The notes: a model not told the origin generated them from the sequence alone. Shown: positions 1 through 10,336, counted from the first letter of the stretch. The stretch: 64,000 nt of DNA from CAVQAH01 sp963784195 (GCA_963784195.1 CAWARA010000033.1:1-64000); one strand, 5' to 3'. Numbers and translations: made by a program.

Positions 1-359
1 GGTATCCTCAGCGGGAGATCGCCGAAGCGTCTTACAAGTTCCAGCAGGCGGTCGAGGCTCGCGACAAGATCATCGTCGGCGTCAACGATTTCGTGCAGGA
101 AGACGAGCCGCCGGTTCCGATCCTGTACATCGACGAGTCAACGGCCGAAAAGCAGCTCAGCCGGCTCGAGCAGCTCAGGAAGACGCGAGACAACGATCAG
201 GTCCGCCGGTCGCTCGAGGCGCTGCGGGAGACGGCCCGGGGGACAGGAAACACCATGTATCCGCTCCTGGATTGCGTGCGCGCTTACGCCACGGTCGGCG
301 AAATGTGCGACGCGCTGCGCGATGTGTGGGGCGAGTACGAGGAAGTGCCGCTCATCTGA
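1..359 (+). CDS. mcmA1: Methylmalonyl-CoA mutase, catalytic (large) subunit, C-terminal end (5' truncated by window edge)
   Basis: The open frame enters from the left edge (first full codon at base 3) and stops at 357-359. About 118 residues are visible. They match the C-terminal part of the TIM-barrel catalytic subunit of B12-dependent acyl-CoA mutases: a stretch reading ..FQQAVEARDKIIVGVNDF is followed by a helical tail ending GNTMYPLLDCVRAYATVGE. The B12-binding domain is absent from this chain and is encoded separately just downstream, so this is the two-gene form of the enzyme. It interconverts (R)-methylmalonyl-CoA and succinyl-CoA. The chaperone MeaB and the epimerase lie 35 kb away in the same window. 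The start and N-terminus are outside the window. Confidence 0.9.
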   Translation, partial: YPQREIAEASYKFQQAVEARDKIIVGVNDFVQEDEPPVPILYIDESTAEKQLSRLEQLRKTRDNDQVRRSLEALRETARGTGNTMYPLLDCVRAYATVGEMCDALRDVWGEYEEVPLI

Positions 360-480
360 TGAACAGCGGGCCGGGGTTCGGGACCAGGGCTCGCTGAATG
401 GTGCAAGTGCAGCTAGCAGCCATGGGAACGTGGTTCAGCGAAGGCATGGGTGGTCGAAGGTTTCGGTCCGAGACCGAGTG

Positions 481-888
481 ATGCGTAAAATTCGGGTGGT
501 GATTGCCAAGCCCGGTCTCGACGGGCACGACCGGGGAGCAAAGGTCATCGCGCGCGCGCTGCGTGATGCGGGGATGGAGGTCATCTATACGGGGCTGCGC
601 CAGACGCCGGAACAGATCGTCGGCGCCGCGCTCCAGGAAGATGCGGATGCCATCGGGCTATCGATCCTCTCCGGCGCGCACATGCACATCTGCCCGCGGG
701 TCATGGAGTTGCTGAAAGAGAAAGGGCTCGACGACGTGATGGTCGTGATAGGAGGGATCATTCCCGACGTCGACATTCCGAAGTTGCGTGATATCGGGAT
801 CAAGGGCATATTTCTGCCAGGCACTCCGATGCAGGACATCATCACGTACATCAACGACAACGTCAGGCCTCGCATGGAACAGGTGTAG
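481..888 (+). CDS. mcmA2: Methylmalonyl-CoA mutase, cobalamin-binding subunit
   Basis: A 135-residue free-standing B12-binding domain. The cobalamin lower-ligand motif DxHxxG is present near the N-terminus (KPGLDGHDRGAK), followed by the SxL (GLSILSGAHMH) and GG (VVIGGIIPD) motifs of the Rossmann-like fold. The ATG at 481 is chosen because the longer upstream frame (from 322) overlaps the preceding gene and has no domain similarity. It lies 121 bp after the mutase large subunit and 6 bp before the response regulator. It carries the adenosylcobalamin cofactor for the neighbouring catalytic chain. Confidence 0.9.
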   Translation: MRKIRVVIAKPGLDGHDRGAKVIARALRDAGMEVIYTGLRQTPEQIVGAALQEDADAIGLSILSGAHMHICPRVMELLKEKGLDDVMVVIGGIIPDVDIPKLRDIGIKGIFLPGTPMQDIITYINDNVRPRMEQV

Positions 889-894
889 CGCGTC

Positions 895-2045
895 ATGCCG
901 AAGCTGCTCCTCGCCGACGATAGCGTGACCATTCAGCGTGTGATCGAGCTCACCTTTGCGGATGAGAACGTGCAGGTGATTGCGGTCGGTGACGGCCAGC
1001 AGGCGATCGACCGCGTCAAAGCCGATCGTCCTGACATCGTGCTGGCCGACATCGGGATGCCCGAGCGGGACGGCTACGAGGTCGCCTCCTTCATCAAGAG
1101 CACGCCGGAGTTCTCGCACATCCCGGTCCTGCTGCTGACCGGCGCGTTCGAGCCGGTCGACGAGGTGCGTTCCCGCGCTGTCGGGGCGGACGGTGTGCTC
1201 GTGAAGCCGTTCGAGCCGCAGGCGGTCATCTCCCGGGTGCGCGAGCTGCTCGATCGCCAGTCTGATTCGGCGTCTGAGCCGGCCCTCGTCGCGGCGCGGC
1301 CCGCGTCGGCTGCGGCGACGGCTTCGCCCACCGCCAAGCCGTCGGGCGTCGGAACTGCGGAGCTGGACCGGCTCGAACCCTCGGCGCCCATCGGCGGTTC
1401 GCGCGATGCGCTCGAGGACTATTTCGATCGTCTGGATGCCGCACTCGCCAGCATGAGCACGGCCCCGCCGCCGCTGATGGAGGAGGCCGCGCCGTTCGAT
1501 CTGTCGGTGATTACGCCGACCGGCCAGGACGCTGATTCGGTTCCCGAGATCGTCCTGAACTCCGGGACCACGCTTCCGCCGCCCAGCGCTGGTGTCACGG
1601 GCCCGACGCCTCTGCGATTCGCCGACGCGTTGTTACCAACTCCGCCGCCGCAACCACAGTCTGCGCCGCCTCCGCCGTTGCGACCAGGTTCCGACCCCGG
1701 TTGCGCCTGCAGCCAAGGCACCTGCGCCGCCACCACCAACACTGGTTCCGCCTCGCGTCGAGGCCGCACGCGCCGACGTTCCGACCGCCGATGGCGCCCG
1801 AGCCTGCGGCTCCTGTTTCCGCTCAGCCCGGTGCGCTTCATGAAGCGTTCGCGGCGCTGCTCTCGGCGGAGCAGGGGAGACCGATTGCACCAGCGCCAGG
1901 AGAACGGATGTCGGATGAAGCGATCGAAGCGATCGTCCGGCAGGTCGTGTCGCGCATGAACGATGAAGACATGCGCCGGATGGTGCTCGATGCCGCCGAA
2001 CGGCTCGTCCGCGAGGAAATCGACCGAATCAAGTCGCACCGCTAG
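895..2045 (+). CDS. Response regulator with proline/alanine-rich linker and helical C-terminus (two apparent frameshifts)
   Basis: Residues 1-120 are a CheY-like receiver: acidic pocket DD near residue 9, phospho-acceptor region IVLADIGMPERDGY, conserved Lys in VLVKPFEP. A long Pro/Ala/Ser-rich linker follows, then a helical tail (MSDEAIEAIVRQVVSRMNDED..ERLVREEIDRIK) of a type seen after receivers in Acidobacteria-like response regulators. The linker is read in frame 1 to about 1687, frame 2 (VPTPVAPAAKAPAPPPP) to about 1786, then frame 3 to the stop at 2043-2045. Two extra bases, one near GG at 1687 and one near 1786, explain this. Without correction the frame ends at 1959 with a nonsense Arg-rich tail. 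No DNA-binding or enzymatic output domain is visible. Confidence 0.75.
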
Positions 2046-2108
2046 CCCGCCTTCGCTGAAGCTACGGCGCGGCAGGCCCGCCTTCGCTGAAGCTACGGCG
2101 TGGCAGGC
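2045..2108 (+). repeat. Tandem direct repeat, about 31 nt x 2
   Basis: Two nearly identical copies of a unit beginning CCCGCCTTCGCTGAAG and ending CTACGGCGYGGCAGG lie head to tail between the response regulator and valS. The unit contains nested self-complementary parts (CGCC..GGCG and CTTC..GAAG). It resembles the dispersed CTTCAGC-containing intergenic palindromes elsewhere in the window but is not the same sequence. Confidence 0.75.
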
Positions 2109-2139
2109 TTCTCCGCGTAGATCCCGCGCGCTCCTACAG

Positions 2140-2145
2140 TACAAT
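2140..2145 (+). promoter_or_regulatory. Possible -10 box (TACAAT) close to the valS start
   Basis: TACAAT lies 9 nt upstream of the valS ATG at 2155, with no Shine-Dalgarno sequence between them. If real, the transcript would begin at or next to the start codon (leaderless). No convincing -35 box is visible. Confidence 0.3.
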
Positions 2146-2154
2146 TGTTGGTTT

Positions 2155-4785
2155 ATGCCAGACGGCCTGGATCTGCACCATCCGATTGCCGTCCCCGAGA
2201 AGCCTGCGCTCGAGGGACTGGAAGATACGTGGAACGCGCGCTGGGAAACCCAGGGGATCTATCGCTACGACCGGACTCGCCCGCGCTCGGAGATCTACTC
2301 GATCGACACCCCGCCGCCGACGGTGAGCGGTTCGTTGCATGTGGGTCACGTCTTTTCGTACACCCACACCGACGTGATCGCGCGGTTTCAGCGCATGCGA
2401 GGCAAGGCGGTCTTCTACCCGATGGGCTGGGACGACAACGGCCTGCCGACGGAACGCCGCGTCCAGAACTATTTCGGCGTTCGCTGCGATCCATCGTTGC
2501 CGTACGACCCCGGATTCGTTCCGCCGGACAAGCCCGGGAAGCAGCCGATCGCGGTGTCGCGTCCGAACTTCATCGAGCTCTGCGCGAAGCTGACCGCCGA
2601 AGACGAGAAGGCGTTCGAGCGCCTGTGGAGGTACCTCGGCCTGTCGGTCGATTGGGGGATGACGTACACCACCATCGATCGACGCTCGCAGCGCATGTCG
2701 CAACTCTCGTTTCTGCGCCTGCTCGAGCGAGGCATTGCCTATCAGCTCGAAGCGCCGACGCTCTGGGACGTAGACTTCCGAACGGCCGTCGCGCAGGCTG
2801 AGCTCGAAGACCGCGAACAGCCTGGCGCGTATCATCGAATCCGCTTCGGCCGCCCGGCCGAAGGTCAGGCGGCAGGCTCCATCGAGATCGACATCGACAC
2901 GACGCGACCGGAACTGATTCCCGCCTGTGTCGCCCTCGTGGCCCATCCCGACGACGAGCGATACAAGCCGCTCTTCGGCAAGGAATTCGTCACGCCGTTG
3001 TTCGGCGCACTCGTGCCACTCCGTCCCCACGCGCTCGCCGACCCCGAAAAGGGAACAGGTGTCGCGATGATCTGCACGTTCGGCGACGTGACCGACGTGA
3101 TCTGGTGGCGCGAGCTCTCGCTGCCGGTCCGCGCTGTCATTCAGGCGAATGGCGCCCTTCGAAACATCTCCTGGGGATCGGATGGCTGGGCAACCATCGA
3201 CCGCGACCGCGCGCAGACCGCGTACGATCAACTCGCAGGCCTCTCTGCCGTGAAGGCCCGGACCCGCATCGTCGAACTGCTGCGCGAGAGCGGGAACCTC
3301 ATTGGAGAGCCGAAGCCGATCACCCATGCGGTGAAGTTCTACGAAAAAGGGGATCGCCCGCTCGAGATCATTACCAGCCGCCAGTGGTTCATCAAGACGA
3401 TGGACTACCGTGAGCGACTGCTGGCCGCCGCCCGCGAGATGCACTGGCATCCTGCGTACATGCAGACCAGGCTCGAGAATTGGATCAACGGCCTCGCGGG
3501 TGATTGGTGCGTCAGCCGTCAGCGTTTTTTCGGTGTGCCTTTCCCGGTGTGGTACCGCATCAGCGAGGACGGGACGATCGATCGCTCGGCGCCGATGGTA
3601 CCGGACGTATCCCGCCTGCCGATCGATCCGTCGACGGACCTTCCCGAAGGCTACCGGGCCGATCAACGCGGCCAGCCCGGAGGCTTCATCGGCGACCCCG
3701 ACGTCATGGACACGTGGGCGACGTCGTCGCTGACGCCGCAGATTGTCGGCCGCTGGCAGGAGGATGACGACCTCTACTCCCGTGTGTTTCCGATGGACCT
3801 GAGGCCGCAGGCGCACGACATCATCCGGACCTGGTTGTTTTCGACGATGCTCCGATCGGAGTTCGAGCACGGAACAGCGCCGTGGAAGAACGCGGCGATT
3901 TCCGGCTTTGTGCTCGATCCAGATCGGAAGAAGATGTCGAAATCGAAGGGCAACGTCGTCACCCCGATGGGGCTCCTCGAGGAACATGGCTCTGACGGCG
4001 TCCGCTACTGGGCGGCGAGCGGCCGGCCGGGAACTGACACGGCATTCGACACGGGGCAGATGCGCGTCGGCCGCCGCCTGGCGATCAAGCTGCTCAACGC
4101 GTCGAAGTTCGTGCTCGCGCGTCCGGAGCCGAACGGGCCGGCGACCGCACTGGTCGATCGCGGGCTGCTCACGACGTTATCGAAGCTCGTCGAGGAATCC
4201 ACGGCGGACCTCGAGGACTACAACTACACTCGCGTGCTCGAACGTACGGAGACGTTCTTCTGGGGCTTCTGTGACGACTATCTCGAACTGGTCAAGGGCC
4301 GGCGATACGGCGACCAGGGCGACGAGCTCGCAGCGTCAGCCAATGGCACCCTCCTGACCACGCTCTCAGTGGTTCTCCGCTTGTTCGCGCCCTTCCTGCC
4401 GTTCGCTACCGAGGAAGTGTGGTCGTGGTGGAGACCTGGTTCGATTCACACCTCGAATTGGCCGACGGCGGAAGAAGTGTTGGCTGCCAGCCGGCCTGCG
4501 GAGCCCGATCCTCACGCCGTGAAGGCCTTGCAGTTTGCGTCGCAAGTGCTGGGCGCCGTTCGCAAGAAGAAATCAGAAGAACAGCGGCCGCTCAAGACGC
4601 AGGTCTCGCGCATCGTCATCCGTGCGCCGCAGGATGAACTGGCGCTCCTGGCGGAGGTCGAGCGTGACGTGTGTGCCTCCGGCCTGATTCAGCACATCGA
4701 AACGCGCGTATCCGAGGCGCTGCAGGTTGACATGGAGCTGGCGCCGCCGGAGAATCGGCCGCCCGAGCGGGCTCCCGATGCGTGA
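2155..4785 (+). CDS. valS: Valyl-tRNA synthetase
   Basis: 876 residues, class Ia. The HIGH signature is HVGH within PPTVSGSLHVGHVFSYTHTD near residue 70. The KMSKS loop is KKMSKSKGN near residue 590. An editing (CP1) insertion lies between them and an anticodon-binding helical domain follows. The signature version (SGSLHVGHVFSYTHTD, GWDDNGLPTERRVQNYFG) resembles the shorter ValRS group I associate with Rickettsiales and some Actinobacteria rather than the E. coli type. That subgrouping is from memory. There is no long C-terminal coiled-coil. The ATG at 2155 is chosen because upstream in-frame sequence is repeat-derived. Confidence 0.93.
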   Translation: MPDGLDLHHPIAVPEKPALEGLEDTWNARWETQGIYRYDRTRPRSEIYSIDTPPPTVSGSLHVGHVFSYTHTDVIARFQRMRGKAVFYPMGWDDNGLPTERRVQNYFGVRCDPSLPYDPGFVPPDKPGKQPIAVSRPNFIELCAKLTAEDEKAFERLWRYLGLSVDWGMTYTTIDRRSQRMSQLSFLRLLERGIAYQLEAPTLWDVDFRTAVAQAELEDREQPGAYHRIRFGRPAEGQAAGSIEIDIDTTRPELIPACVALVAHPDDERYKPLFGKEFVTPLFGALVPLRPHALADPEKGTGVAMICTFGDVTDVIWWRELSLPVRAVIQANGALRNISWGSDGWATIDRDRAQTAYDQLAGLSAVKARTRIVELLRESGNLIGEPKPITHAVKFYEKGDRPLEIITSRQWFIKTMDYRERLLAAAREMHWHPAYMQTRLENWINGLAGDWCVSRQRFFGVPFPVWYRISEDGTIDRSAPMVPDVSRLPIDPSTDLPEGYRADQRGQPGGFIGDPDVMDTWATSSLTPQIVGRWQEDDDLYSRVFPMDLRPQAHDIIRTWLFSTMLRSEFEHGTAPWKNAAISGFVLDPDRKKMSKSKGNVVTPMGLLEEHGSDGVRYWAASGRPGTDTAFDTGQMRVGRRLAIKLLNASKFVLARPEPNGPATALVDRGLLTTLSKLVEESTADLEDYNYTRVLERTETFFWGFCDDYLELVKGRRYGDQGDELAASANGTLLTTLSVVLRLFAPFLPFATEEVWSWWRPGSIHTSNWPTAEEVLAASRPAEPDPHAVKALQFASQVLGAVRKKKSEEQRPLKTQVSRIVIRAPQDELALLAEVERDVCASGLIQHIETRVSEALQVDMELAPPENRPPERAPDA

Positions 4786-4824
4786 TGAGCGCAGCGTCAT
4801 GCGCGGAGCGTTGGAGCGTTATAG

Positions 4825-5674
<850 letters not shown>

Positions 5675-5682
<8 letters not shown>

Positions 5683-6481
5683 GCCTCTTCCGCACGACCT
5701 CGCGGTCGCCCTCGAGGCGACTGCCGCACGGCGCGGAGACTTCGGACGAACTGCTCACTACTATTCGGAGATCGGCTCGACGAACGACGCCGCCGCGCGT
5801 CTGGCCGAGGCCGGCGCGCACGAAGGGACGATCGTCGTCGCCGCCGCCCAGACTGCCGGACGAGGCCGGCTCGGGCGTGACTGGTTCTCGCCCCCCGAGG
5901 CTGGCCTCTACGTGTCCATCGTCTGCCGCGACCGCCGTGCCGCCCCGTACCTGACCCTTGCCGGCGGCGTCGCGGTCGCCGAAGGCATTCGCACGGCGAC
6001 GGCCCTGCCGGTTGAAATCAAGTGGCCGAACGACATCGTCACGCGCGCGCCTGGCCCGTCGCGGCGCCGCAAGATCGCAGGGATTCTCGCGGAAGCGACG
6101 AGCGGCAGCGATGGCCTGCAGCACGTCGTGCTCGGGTTCGGCATCAACCTGCGTCCAGTGCCGTATCCGGCGGCGATCGCCGATCGCACCTCGTCGTTAG
6201 AAGGGGAACTCGGAAGGCCAGTCGACGCCGGCAGTGTGCTGGCCGCAACGCTGGTGTCGTTTTCACAACACATCGCACGGCTGTCGCGGGGAGAATCAGA
6301 GAGTGTCCTGACCAGGTGGCGGGAACTGGCGCCGTCCGCGACGGGGTCGAAGGTGGAGTACGAAGGCCCCTCGGGACGGCAGACGGGCACTACGGCAGGG
6401 ATTGCCGACGACGGCGCATTGCTGGTCCGCATTGGCGAGCACGTTCACCGCGTGATCGCCGGAGAACTTGTGTGGCGATGA
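5675..6481 (+). CDS. birA: Biotin--[acetyl-CoA-carboxylase] ligase (no DNA-binding domain)
   Basis: 268 residues. The catalytic BPL domain is complete: biotin/ATP loop AAAQTAGRGRLGRDW near residue 50, KWPNDIV near residue 110, KIAGILAEA, and the C-terminal SH3-like domain ending in RVIAGELVWR. The N-terminus starts directly at the catalytic domain, so there is no winged-helix repressor domain and it should act only as ligase. The start at 5675 overlaps the nadC end and the stop overlaps the coaX start (ATGA), which indicates translational coupling. Confidence 0.92.
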
Positions 6482-7281
6482 CTCGAGTGCAACTGCTGGC
6501 GATCGACGTCGGGAATACGAACATCGTCCTCGGCGTGTTCGAGAGCGATCGGCTGACCAAGAGCTGGCGCATCGCGACGTTCCGCGAGCGGACGGCCGAC
6601 GAGATGGGCGTGCTCGTGACCCAGCTCTTCGAGCAAAGCGGTTTCGATCGAACGGCGGTGGACGGCATCATCCTGTCGTCTGTCGTACCGCCGCTGACGA
6701 GGCCGATGGAAGACATGTCGCGGCAATATTTCGGGCGAGAGCCGGTGACGGTCGATCCGGCCAGGAACAGCGGGATGCCGGTGCTGTACACACCGCCGAG
6801 CGACGTCGGTGCGGACCGCGTCGTCAACGCCGTCGCCGCTTACGAGCTCTACGGCCGCGCCAAGCGGATTCCGCTCATCGTCGTCGACTTTGGAACCGCG
6901 ACGACGTTCGACGCGGTGTCCGCGGACGGAGAGTACGTGGGTGGCGTGATTTGCCCTGGCATCGGGATCTCTGCCGACGCCTTGTTCCAGCGCGCCGCAC
7001 GACTTCCGCGCGTTGACGTGCGCAAGCCCGACTCGATCGTCGGCAACACGACCGTGACCTCGATGCAGGCAGGTCTTTTCTTTGGCTACGTCTCGATGGT
7101 TGACGGAATCGTGCAGCGGATGCGGGCGGAATTGCCCGGCGGCGATCGCGCGTCCTGCATTGCCACGGGTGGCATGGCCGACATCCTGGCAGCCGAGACG
7201 AAAGCGATCGAGCGTGTGGAGCCCGATCTGACGCTGCAGGGGCTGCGGATTATCTACCAAAGGGCGAAGACGAGCGCATGA
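6478..7281 (+). CDS. coaX: Type III pantothenate kinase
   Basis: 267 residues of the ASKHA-fold CoaX family, first step of CoA biosynthesis. Visible: LLAIDVGNTNIVLGVF (phosphate-1 loop), the GADR motif (DVGADRVVNAVAAYE), FGTATTFDAV (phosphate-2), and GGVICPGIGISADAL. The ATG at 6478 overlaps the birA stop. The stop at 7279-7281 overlaps the next gene's ATG, so nadC-birA-coaX and the unknown gene are one transcription unit. Confidence 0.95.
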   Translation: MTRVQLLAIDVGNTNIVLGVFESDRLTKSWRIATFRERTADEMGVLVTQLFEQSGFDRTAVDGIILSSVVPPLTRPMEDMSRQYFGREPVTVDPARNSGMPVLYTPPSDVGADRVVNAVAAYELYGRAKRIPLIVVDFGTATTFDAVSADGEYVGGVICPGIGISADALFQRAARLPRVDVRKPDSIVGNTTVTSMQAGLFFGYVSMVDGIVQRMRAELPGGDRASCIATGGMADILAAETKAIERVEPDLTLQGLRIIYQRAKTSA

Positions 7282-7970
7282 CGATGGAGGTCGCGGAGTA
7301 CTGCCGGCAGGTCGAGTCGTACTTATGCCAGAAGAACGCCGGACATTTGATTCGTATCGTTGGCCCGGCTTTCGAGCAGGTGTGCGGGTGGGCGGAACAG
7401 GGCGTGCCGCTTGCGGTGGCGTTCAAGGGGATCGATCAGTACTGCGAGCGCTACTATGCAAAGGGCCTGCGGAGACGCCCAGTCAGGATCGAATTCTGCG
7501 AAGCTGACATCCTCGAGCTGTTCGATGACTGGCGCCGCGCTGTTGGCGTCACGGCGTCGGGGGCACTGTCGGCCGAGCCACCGCGACGACCCAGCCTCGC
7601 CGCGCACATCGAGCGTGTGATTGCCCGTCTCGCCGTTCCGCGAAACTCGCCGAACGCGGCTGCCCTCGATCCGGTAGTCGCCGGGGCGATGGAGGAACTG
7701 GATGGTCTGCTCGCGGACGCGAAACATGCGCGAGGGGACAAGCGATCGGCTCTCATCAGTCGGCTGGGCGAAATCGACCGCCAGCTGATCGACGCAGGTG
7801 TGGTCGCGCTCGACGCGTCGACCAGCGCGTCCTTGCGGCGCGAGGCTGAGGGCGAGCTCACGCCGTTTGCCGGCCGCATGTCGCGCGATGCGCATCAAAC
7901 CGCCGTCGACGCTGCGTTCAGGCGTCTCGTTCGAGAGTCCCTGGCGCTTCCGTCCGTTTCATTCGAGTAG
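7278..7970 (+). CDS. Conserved-looking hypothetical protein between coaX and rlmD
   Basis: 230 residues, not recognised. It is predicted soluble, with no signal peptide or membrane segment. The N-terminal 85 residues look like a compact helical domain (VAEYCRQVESYLCQKNAGHLIRIVGP), followed by a linker and a helix-rich C-terminal half. It has normal codon use, overlaps coaX by 4 nt and ends 2 nt before the rRNA methyltransferase gene, so it is surely translated as part of this operon. Position between cofactor and RNA-modification genes gives no firm functional clue. Confidence 0.7.
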   Translation: MTMEVAEYCRQVESYLCQKNAGHLIRIVGPAFEQVCGWAEQGVPLAVAFKGIDQYCERYYAKGLRRRPVRIEFCEADILELFDDWRRAVGVTASGALSAEPPRRPSLAAHIERVIARLAVPRNSPNAAALDPVVAGAMEELDGLLADAKHARGDKRSALISRLGEIDRQLIDAGVVALDASTSASLRREAEGELTPFAGRMSRDAHQTAVDAAFRRLVRESLALPSVSFE

Positions 7971-7972
7971 CC

Positions 7973-9250
7973 ATGCTGACTGCCGGGCAGGAAATCGAGC
8001 TGCTGGTGGAGAAGCCGGCCGCCGGTGGCCGCATGATTGCGCGGCACGGTGGCCAGGTCGTGTTCGTCGCCGGCGCGATCCCGGGCGAACGCGTGACCGC
8101 CCGAATCGATCGCGTCGAGCGTCAGCTGGCCTTTGCGACCGCCGTAGACGTGATCGAGCCATCGCCAGACCGCCGCGAGCCATTCGGCGATCCGCTGTGT
8201 GGCGGATGCCTGTATTCGCACATCGCCTACGAACGTCAGCTCGAGGTCAAGGCGGCCGTCATTCAGGATGCGTTCGCCCGTCTCGGCCGCATCGTGTTGC
8301 CCGCGCCGGTTACGGTTGCTGCATCGCCGGAGCATGGATACCGGATGCGGGCGAGATTGCACGTCAGCGGCAACCGCACCGGTTTCTATCGAGAGGGCAG
8401 TCACGTTCTCTGCGACGCGCGATCGACGCACCAGATGATCGAGGCGGGTCTCGACGCAGCCGATGCGGCCATCGCCTCGCTGCACGATGCCGGCATCCGA
8501 ACATCGTCGCTCGAGATCACCGAGAACCTGAAAGCAGACGCGCGCGTACTCCGGATCGAGATTCCCGGCGCTGTCCCCGCTGCCCGAGATGCACTGACGG
8601 CGGTGGCCAGGATACCCGGTGTCACCGGAGTCACCATCACAAGCCCCTCGGGTACGTTCGAGACCGGTATATCGACCGTCGCAGACGACCTGGTGTCGCT
8701 AACCATGAACCAAGGGACGACCGGACGGCTCGAACGACACGCCGCGTCGTTCTTCCAGGCGAACAGGTTTCTGCTGCCCGATCTCGTCAGAGGAGTGCTC
8801 GACGCGGTGCCCGCAGACGGCGATGTGCTCGACCTTTACGCTGGCGTTGGCCTGTTCTCGGTGGCGCTCGCGGCCGGCGGCCGGCGCGGCCTCACGGCGG
8901 TCGAGGGCGATCGATCGAGCGGTGCGGATCTGACGCACAACGCCGCGCAGTTCGGCGACACCATTCGGGTCGTCTCGAGCTCCGTTGAGGACTACCTGTC
9001 TCAGGTGACCTCGTCTCCAGCCACTGTCATCGTCGACCCGCCGCGAACCGGCCTCTCGCGTCAAACGATCGAGTCAATCATCCGGCTCGCTCCCGAGCGC
9101 ATGGTCTATGTCTCGTGCGACCCGCCGACGATGGCGCGAGACGCCAGGCGCCTCCTCGAAGCGAACTACCAGCTGATCTCGCTCCGCGCCTTCGACTTGT
9201 TCCCAAACACCCCGCACGTCGAAAGCCTGGGTGTCTTCGAGCGCCCGTAG
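7973..9250 (+). CDS. Class I SAM-dependent RNA (uracil-5-)methyltransferase, RlmD/TrmA family
   Basis: 425 residues. An N-terminal TRAM-like domain (residues 1-60) precedes a CGGC element (DPLCGGCLYSHIAYERQL). The SAM-binding motif is VLDLYAGVGLFSVALA, with IVDPPRTGLS and the catalytic-Cys motif VYVSCDPPTMARD near the C-terminus. Family members normally place another Cys a few residues before CGGC for the [4Fe-4S] cluster. Here that position reads REPFGDPLCGGC and the Cys is missing. Which uridine is modified (U747/U1939 of 23S rRNA or tRNA U54) cannot be told. Confidence 0.85.
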   Translation: MLTAGQEIELLVEKPAAGGRMIARHGGQVVFVAGAIPGERVTARIDRVERQLAFATAVDVIEPSPDRREPFGDPLCGGCLYSHIAYERQLEVKAAVIQDAFARLGRIVLPAPVTVAASPEHGYRMRARLHVSGNRTGFYREGSHVLCDARSTHQMIEAGLDAADAAIASLHDAGIRTSSLEITENLKADARVLRIEIPGAVPAARDALTAVARIPGVTGVTITSPSGTFETGISTVADDLVSLTMNQGTTGRLERHAASFFQANRFLLPDLVRGVLDAVPADGDVLDLYAGVGLFSVALAAGGRRGLTAVEGDRSSGADLTHNAAQFGDTIRVVSSSVEDYLSQVTSSPATVIVDPPRTGLSRQTIESIIRLAPERMVYVSCDPPTMARDARRLLEANYQLISLRAFDLFPNTPHVESLGVFERP

Positions 9251-9254
9251 CGTC

Positions 9255-9272
9255 GTCCGGCTTCAGCCGGAC
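9255..9272 (+). repeat. REP-like palindrome GTCCGGCTTCAGCCGGAC, copy 1
   Basis: Perfect 8-bp inverted repeat with a 2-nt centre, 4 nt after the methyltransferase stop codon. Copies recur at 10300, 10337, 24033 and 57418. The position suggests transcript-end or REP function. Confidence 0.8.
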
Positions 9273-9441
9273 CTCGAGCAACACTCGTCACCTTCCACCC
9301 AAACCCCAGTTAGCCACCAGTCCCTGTATTCGCCGAACGCATGACGTCCTCACGCGTGTGCACGAACGGTCGCGATGGCCACGACGACCGCGACGCCAGA
9401 AAGGCCATCAGAGTGATCGCGCGTACACGACGAGCGCCGAG

Positions 9442-10173
9442 TCAGTCCGAGTGCTCCATGTCGAGCTCAAAGCCAGCGGCTGGGGTCAGCCGCGTTCTGG
9501 CCGCGCTGACGAACGCATCGAACAATGGGGCGAACTCTCCCGTCCGCCAGAAATTCTCCGGGTGCCACTGCACGCCGATGCAGAACGGGGCATCCGTTTT
9601 CTCGATCCCCTCGATGATCTTGTCGTCAGCGACCGCCGTTGCGACGAGTCCCTCGCCCAACCGGCCGACCGACTGGTGGTGCCGGCTGTTGACGCGGCAG
9701 GTATCCGCCACGATCGCGGCCCCGAGCGCCCGTTCGAGATGTGAACCGGGCGTCACGCTGATGTCGTGCGCATGGGCGTCTTTTGGCAGGGTGATGCTGT
9801 GACGCAGCTGTTCGCCGACCGCTGACGGGATGTCCTGCACGAGCGTGCCCCCTGCCGCCACGTTCAGGACCTGTGCCCCACGGCAGATGGCCAGGATGGC
9901 CATGCCGGACGACATGGCACGCCGCGCCAGATCGATCTCGAACTCGTCGCGGCCCGGCTCCGCGTCTTCGATCGACGGATGCCTGTCCTCACCGTAAAAG
10001 ACGGGATCGACGTCGCCGCCACCTGTCAGCAGAAGGCCATGGATCTCGTTCAATACGCGACGCGGACTCTCGCTGATCTCGAGCACTCGAGCCCGTGCGC
10101 CAGCCTGCTCGATGGACGCGACGTAGTCGTCCACTTTGCTGCAACGAGTGATTCCGATTATTGGTTGAATCAT
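9442..10173 (-). CDS. Gamma-glutamyl-gamma-aminobutyrate hydrolase family (peptidase C26, PuuD-like)
   Basis: 243 residues with the class-I glutamine amidotransferase fold. The nucleophile is Cys in MAILAICRGAQVLNVA near residue 100. The catalytic His is in IGVQWHPE near residue 216. The oxyanion/GGGD motif is LLLTGGGDVDP. The family hydrolyses gamma-glutamyl amides such as gamma-glutamyl-GABA, but the substrate here is not shown by the neighbours (argS downstream in the minus direction's opposite sense, rlmD convergent). The gene stands alone, convergent with the preceding operon. Confidence 0.85.
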   Translation of the reverse strand: MIQPIIGITRCSKVDDYVASIEQAGARARVLEISESPRRVLNEIHGLLLTGGGDVDPVFYGEDRHPSIEDAEPGRDEFEIDLARRAMSSGMAILAICRGAQVLNVAAGGTLVQDIPSAVGEQLRHSITLPKDAHAHDISVTPGSHLERALGAAIVADTCRVNSRHHQSVGRLGEGLVATAVADDKIIEGIEKTDAPFCIGVQWHPENFWRTGEFAPLFDAFVSAARTRLTPAAGFELDMEHSD

Positions 10174-10299
10174 GACTTAATCCGCTTAATCCGTCGTCCG
10201 TAGTTCGTGGTTCGTGATCCGTAGCTCGTAGTTCGGGGCTCGGGGCTCGGGGCTCGGCTGAAGCTCGGACACTACGGCTGCACGACGATCGTTCGTAGT

Positions 10300-10317
10300 G
10301 TCCGGCTTTAGCCGGAC
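10300..10317 (+). repeat. REP-like palindrome, copy 2 (TTTA centre)
   Basis: GTCCGGCTTTAGCCGGAC, preceded by CGTAGT as in copies 3 and 4. The stem arms are identical to copy 1 and the two central bases differ. Confidence 0.8.
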
Positions 10318-10336
10318 CGCGAGTCCGTTCCGTAGT

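Noticed and set aside
2134..3987. 617-codon antisense frame opposite valS
   Set aside because: Shadow frame; the plus strand has clear class Ia synthetase motifs.
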